From assembly GCF_042242105.1 (NCBI RefSeq), contig NC_092035.1, positions 8,287,477-8,351,476 on the forward strand: DNA of 64,000 nucleotides. The letters are read 5' to 3'. Below are positions 59,669 through 64,000 of this stretch, in pieces. The notes under the pieces are model-generated. The model was given only the letters and a program-made list of their open reading frames with translations, was not told the DNA's origin and did no database searches. The DNA is from Pempheris klunzingeri. Its lineage: Eukaryota > Chordata > Actinopteri > Acropomatiformes > Pempheridae. Position 1 is the stretch's first letter, and the number at the start of each line of letters is the position of its first letter. A program made the position numbers and the translations under genes.

Positions 59669-61267
59669 CTGGAAATATGAAGAAGAAACAAAAAAGGTTT
59701 TATGATAATCATTCCTCACTTCTTGATCCTCACTGAACCTGGAAATTGATCCGATCTGGTACTACAAGACGCTACAGAGATGTTGAAGTCGACAGACAGC
59801 TGATCCATTCCCACTTTTGATTCACTGATGCAAAAACACACATGACGGATGTAATTAAGGGAACTGAGATGCACCCAGTGACTTCAGCAGGTCTAGAAAA
59901 GGGGGTTAGGCCCAATATAGCTACTTTGCTCAAGGGGGAAATGTGAGAGATGGAATAAGAGGATTGAAAATATCAGAAAGAAAGCTTTTATCTGAACTGT
60001 GCTCCTGGAATACTGTCTGGAAGCTCCCTGCACTGCATCTGAGTGGATTCTCTTAACTGTAAAATTTTCCTATCGCTCATTTTTTTGCTTTAGTCGGACT
60101 CTTCAGCTTCAACAAAGGTAAGAGAGGTTATTTTCAAGCACATGAGAAAGAAAGGAATACAAGATAGGAAGTGGAAAAAGTAAACAGGGCGAGCTGCCAA
60201 CTGGGCTACACGCTGACGGCTGACGTCTGACTGCATCCGCAGATAATGAAGGTCAGCGGTGTCGGAGCAGAGCCGTTACAGCAAGAGAGATAAGGACTCT
60301 TTACACAGTAGTCATAACAAGCAGCTAACATGGCCCCTGTGAGGACAGATAATGAGCTGCCATCAGCGACAAGAGCATTCAATAACAGCTTTTCTTCCAT
60401 CACCTGGAGACACTGTTAGCAAAATGCAGCACTATTGTAGATGAACCCTGTTTTAAGCATTGAATCAGTGACATTAACCGCACATTGGCAGCGAGGGGAT
60501 CTTGGAGGAGATGCATTATGTTCTGAGGGGTTTGGGAGGTGGAGGGGGAGGAGGAGGAGGAGGAGGGGGAGGATGGTGCATTGGGACAGAATATCCCACT
60601 GGCCTCAGGGGTTAAAACAGCAGAGAACGAGATGAAGCAGAACACTGGGAGGACCCAGGCAGTACGCTCAGCTTGTCTTTGAAGCTAGAAAGAAGCTGCT
60701 ACACTTGTATACTAATAATAGAATTTTCACTACCACACAGGATATCAATACTGCACTCACACATATTGGAGAAAACCCAGTCTAAGTTCCACTATTTTTC
60801 TCCAACATCCACATAAAGCTGGTGCCTGTTGATTTTCTATGTTTTTACAGTCAACAATGAATTGATCTTGCTAACAAGTGTTTCCCGTTTAGTCTGGTAC
60901 AGAGTATTCCTCTGTGCCATTGTCCAAACACTTAAAAACACGCAAGTGAGCCTCATTCACTGGTGCTTTAATCCACTGCTGAAAATGGTCCGGCCTTTTT
61001 TTTAGCTGTAGTCTGTAGTCTACTGACGTGCTCGTCATGCATCTCTATGAGGCTGTACTTGGCCACAGTGGTGCTTTAATCTAAATACTAACATCAGCAT
61101 TGGTCAAAATCACAGTATTTATATAAATATTTTTTCCAATATGGACATATATATATATATGCAAAGTCACATCAAGATAATGTCCAATACAATACACTGT
61201 ACCCCTGCTGATTTGGTTTTCAGAGGAAAAAAACAGTAATTGAGGACAAATGAGGACATAAAATGTA

Positions 61268-61380
61268 ATGTCAAGTCAAGTCAAGTCAAATGTTATTCAT
61301 ACAGCCAAAACACGCAAATCACATTGGGGCTCTACAATCTGTACAACATGGGACACCCTCTATTCTCCAAAACACACATG
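61268..61380. repeat. dispersed repeat fragment with GTCAA direct repeats
   Basis: Four tandem gtcaa words precede tgttattcatacagccaaaa and ggggctctacaatctgtaca, wording typical of an abundant dispersed fish repeat. It lies in the vangl1 upstream intron and is non-coding. Confidence 0.55.
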
Positions 61381-62880
61381 TAATAGCTGTCTGTACAGAA
61401 CGGATCAACAGTGTAAACACATTGGGATGACTAGACTAAATGTAGATAAAAACAGTTTGAATGTGCTCCATTTTTAAACTTCATGACAAAAACTGATGAA
61501 AACCAAAAAGATGATGAGCCTTAAACATGATGGAATATTGTCTCTTCATTCATGGGAGACCACACGGTAACTGGTGACTCGTTGGGATTGGTTTCCACAG
61601 ACAGAGACAGTCAGTCACAGACAGTCTCTTTGATGACATCCAGGACTCTGCATCTGACCTTTGACATGATAAAGTGGTCGTAAATACTCATCTCACTGTC
61701 TGCACTGCTCCACAAACAGCCAAACATCACGACTGGCCGATCTCATGAGCAGTGGGAACGCTGATGATGGATTGGTGACTCTTTTCCTGGAACATGCATC
61801 CAACACGCTCTCATGAACACCCTGAATGACATACAGGCATACAGGAGGGCCGGTAAAGAGACAGACAGGGCTGGATGGCCGGTAAAAACTTTATGTTATT
61901 TTTGGCGGTCTCCAGTCCACCGAGGTGGAGGCCCACAGGGATTTATCCCGGTGTGCCAGATGGCCGGTGCACCGCTGATGAGCAGTGAACCAGACGGTGG
62001 AATGCATGACTTGGGTTCAAAAGGTCAGAGAGTGAAGATGTTGCTTCGTTTCTGAGGGGACGCAACCTGACATTTAGGTGAGCTTGAGGGCAACGTGTCT
62101 GCATCTAATTTAGTTATGCAAGCAAACAAACCTAAAATAGACATTTAAGGCAAGGACATACAAGATTAAAATCAAACTGACATTAAATTGTAATTTAAAA
62201 AAGGAAGACATTTGTATTGATTTATTTTTCTCTCGCTACAGTGATGGTCTCCAAGGGGCAAGGGTTTTTGGTACCAACTCCAAGTGTACCACAATAGTTA
62301 ACAATGTGTCTCCTAGCAACGTCAGCCCTCGGATGTCAACAGCTGCCATGGGAACATCCACCCAGACGTTGGAAGCTTAGATGCTGTTACCACTAATATG
62401 TCCAAAAAGGGGTTTATCCTCTTTGTAAAAATGAAAAAACATGCATACTATCTGCACTATCATTATAGTTTAGTTTTCCTTGAACCACAAATGAGGAGAA
62501 TTCACAGTTTGCTGACGTTAAAATCAGTATTCCTAAAAAACACAGCAGACATGACTGGTACTTACTATAGTTCAGTAGTAACATTTGATCAACTCAAAAT
62601 ATCAAATCTATTTGATTGTAGAAAATAGAGTTCATTGTATCTGGCAGAGTATAGTACATACATAGTACAAAGTGCAAGCACACAAGCATAAATGATGCAT
62701 ATTTCAGTCCAGTCAATTGAAGTGGAGAGTTTTTGAAATTGAACAGTGAAAGCCACTTCATTAATAATGAGAGAGGCGGACTGAAGAGGCCCATAGCCTC
62801 TCCACAGAGACTTGTGCAACAGGTTTTTTTATTCACATGAAGCAATTATCTCCTACAGAGAGCTAAAGTAAGCAAACCCT

Positions 62881-63033
62881 CATTATTTTGTTTTTGTATT
62901 AGAAGAGATAAGTGGTCCACACAAGGCGAGGGGGGTGAGTCTGCCTCTATCTGAAGCTTGTGGTTCGCCTTGTGTGGACCACTTATCTCTTCTAATACAA
63001 AAAGAAAATAATGGGGGGGGGGGGGGGGGGGGG
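62881..63033. repeat. near-perfect 49-bp-arm hairpin with adjacent G21 run
   Basis: The left arm 62881-62929 and right arm 62965-63013 are reverse complements with a single mismatch that I can see, separated by a 35-bp loop. A run of 21 G follows at 63013-63033, and the loop itself begins with a G-rich stretch. No open frame or known element was recognised. It could be a recent foldback insertion or an artefact of assembly at a difficult site. Confidence 0.85.
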
Positions 63034-63956
63034 TTATACCTAAGCTGTTACACAGCAGCAGTGGAGATGCAGGAATGGGGAAGCCCTTTTACATGTTTAA
63101 GTGTCTCTGGATTATATTTTCTAAATGTTGATATATTGGATGAGGCACAGCTGAGCCATGTGGTGTCGAGCACAGTGCATCATTCCTGCTTAACTGGTGA
63201 CAGACTCTCAAGTCTCACTCCTGTCTGACCACCGTCTAGCTCTTGAACACAAGCATGTGTGTGTGAGAAAGGAAATCAATAAGCATCAGTTGTAAGAAAG
63301 AGTGTCTCTCTAGCCAGAGTGTACATCGAGAACACCCAGGGGAGACATGAGTCACAGTTTCTCATGCCTACACTCATCTGTACTCATCACTCATTGCTCT
63401 AGTTTCACACTTCTGAATCATAAACAATTCTTATAAGAACTCCATTGCTATTTTTTACAAGACATGCTCAGCATTGCTCCAAACGGAAAAATGACTTACA
63501 TGAGCCATGTGGCAACTGGAGCCGACAATTAACCTACATGAGCTGAGCATTAAGAACTGGATAAAAGGCCTGTTAAAAAATCCATATCTCATTCCCCTTC
63601 CTGAAGTCTGCGCCACTGGGAGGTTTCTACTCAACTACAAAAAGTCACTACACTTGCCCAAGAAATAGTCCCACACTCAACTGTAACTTGCCATTTTTAG
63701 ACTTCATTTTTAAACGGATGAAACACATCAGTGACTTAGCTTTATAGGAGCTATTTGGATTTTTTTACGTCCTAGGTTTGCTGTTGGCCGTCCAGAAACC
63801 AAATAAGTGTGTATCCCAAAATGTGGAACTATGCCTTTAATGCCATATTATGTGCAGTAAAGCACCTCGTTGAGAGGTGAATATAAACACAATTGCCATG
63901 ACATGCAAGTTTTTATTTGTACATGTATTCATGACACAATCCTGTCTAGTAAGTAG

Positions 63957-64000
63957 GGCTGATGATTACTGATTATTCATGATTAATCTGCCAACTACTT
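63957..64000. repeat. dispersed repeat, cut by window edge
   Basis: The string 'agggctgatgattactgatt' followed by 'attcatgattaatctgccaa' matches the start of a very common percomorph repeat built on palindromic attaatc-type words. It continues past the window. Confidence 0.45.

Larger units (their letters stand above)
59669..64000. other. vangl1 upstream intron, no exon recognised
   Basis: This should be the intron between the N-terminal coding exon (outside the window) and the exon starting at 59668. I searched the minus strand for the conserved N-terminal Ser/Tyr-rich region and did not find it. It holds a GGA-rich run (60538-60570), a TA run (61149-61160), a repeat fragment at about 61268-61380, a strong hairpin with a G-run (62881-63033), and the start of a dispersed repeat at the edge (about 63957-64000). 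About 60180-60420 looks non-repetitive. Confidence 0.5.

Overview
This window is vertebrate nuclear DNA, most likely from a spiny-rayed (percomorph) teleost fish. The genes have many short exons and compact introns, their proteins align closely with human orthologues, and the non-coding DNA is full of microsatellites and dispersed repeats of the kind common in teleosts. Gene models were built by hand from splice sites, reading phase and family knowledge; no alignment or database search was run.

There are four protein-coding genes. (1) timmdc1, minus strand, 6346 down to 1898: seven coding exons for an inner mitochondrial membrane assembly factor of respiratory complex I. (2) poglut1, minus strand, 14107 down to 9782: eleven exons for the ER-luminal protein O-glucosyltransferase (Rumi) that glucosylates Notch EGF repeats. 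(3) casq2, plus strand, 14753 to 21183: eleven exons for cardiac-type calsequestrin, the Ca2+ buffer of the sarcoplasmic reticulum. It starts only 645 bp from the divergent poglut1 start. (4) vangl1, minus strand, 59668 down to 46951: the last six coding exons of the planar-cell-polarity protein Van Gogh-like 1. Its N-terminal exon lies beyond the right edge.

The poglut1-timmdc1 pair (tandem, same order and orientation as human 3q13.33) sits beside the casq2-vangl1 pair (tail-to-tail, as at human 1p13.1), so two blocks that are separate in human are joined here.

The most striking feature lies between the convergent casq2 and vangl1 genes. It is a tandem array of about 16.2 kb (about 24782-40980) with thirteen complete units of about 1.05-1.32 kb and one partial unit. 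Units come in short and long classes, ordered as two copies of a four-unit block (about 4685 bp) followed by a two-unit block (about 2300 bp). Each unit holds three copies of a tRNA-like dispersed repeat head, two forward and one inverted, plus a unit-specific 390-bp segment. Dispersed repeat DNA lies on both sides of the array. A 701-bp Tc1/mariner-like deletion derivative, a 235-bp foldback element and a 49-bp-arm hairpin beside a G21 run are further structures.

The four genes have no evident shared pathway; they are chromosomal neighbours.
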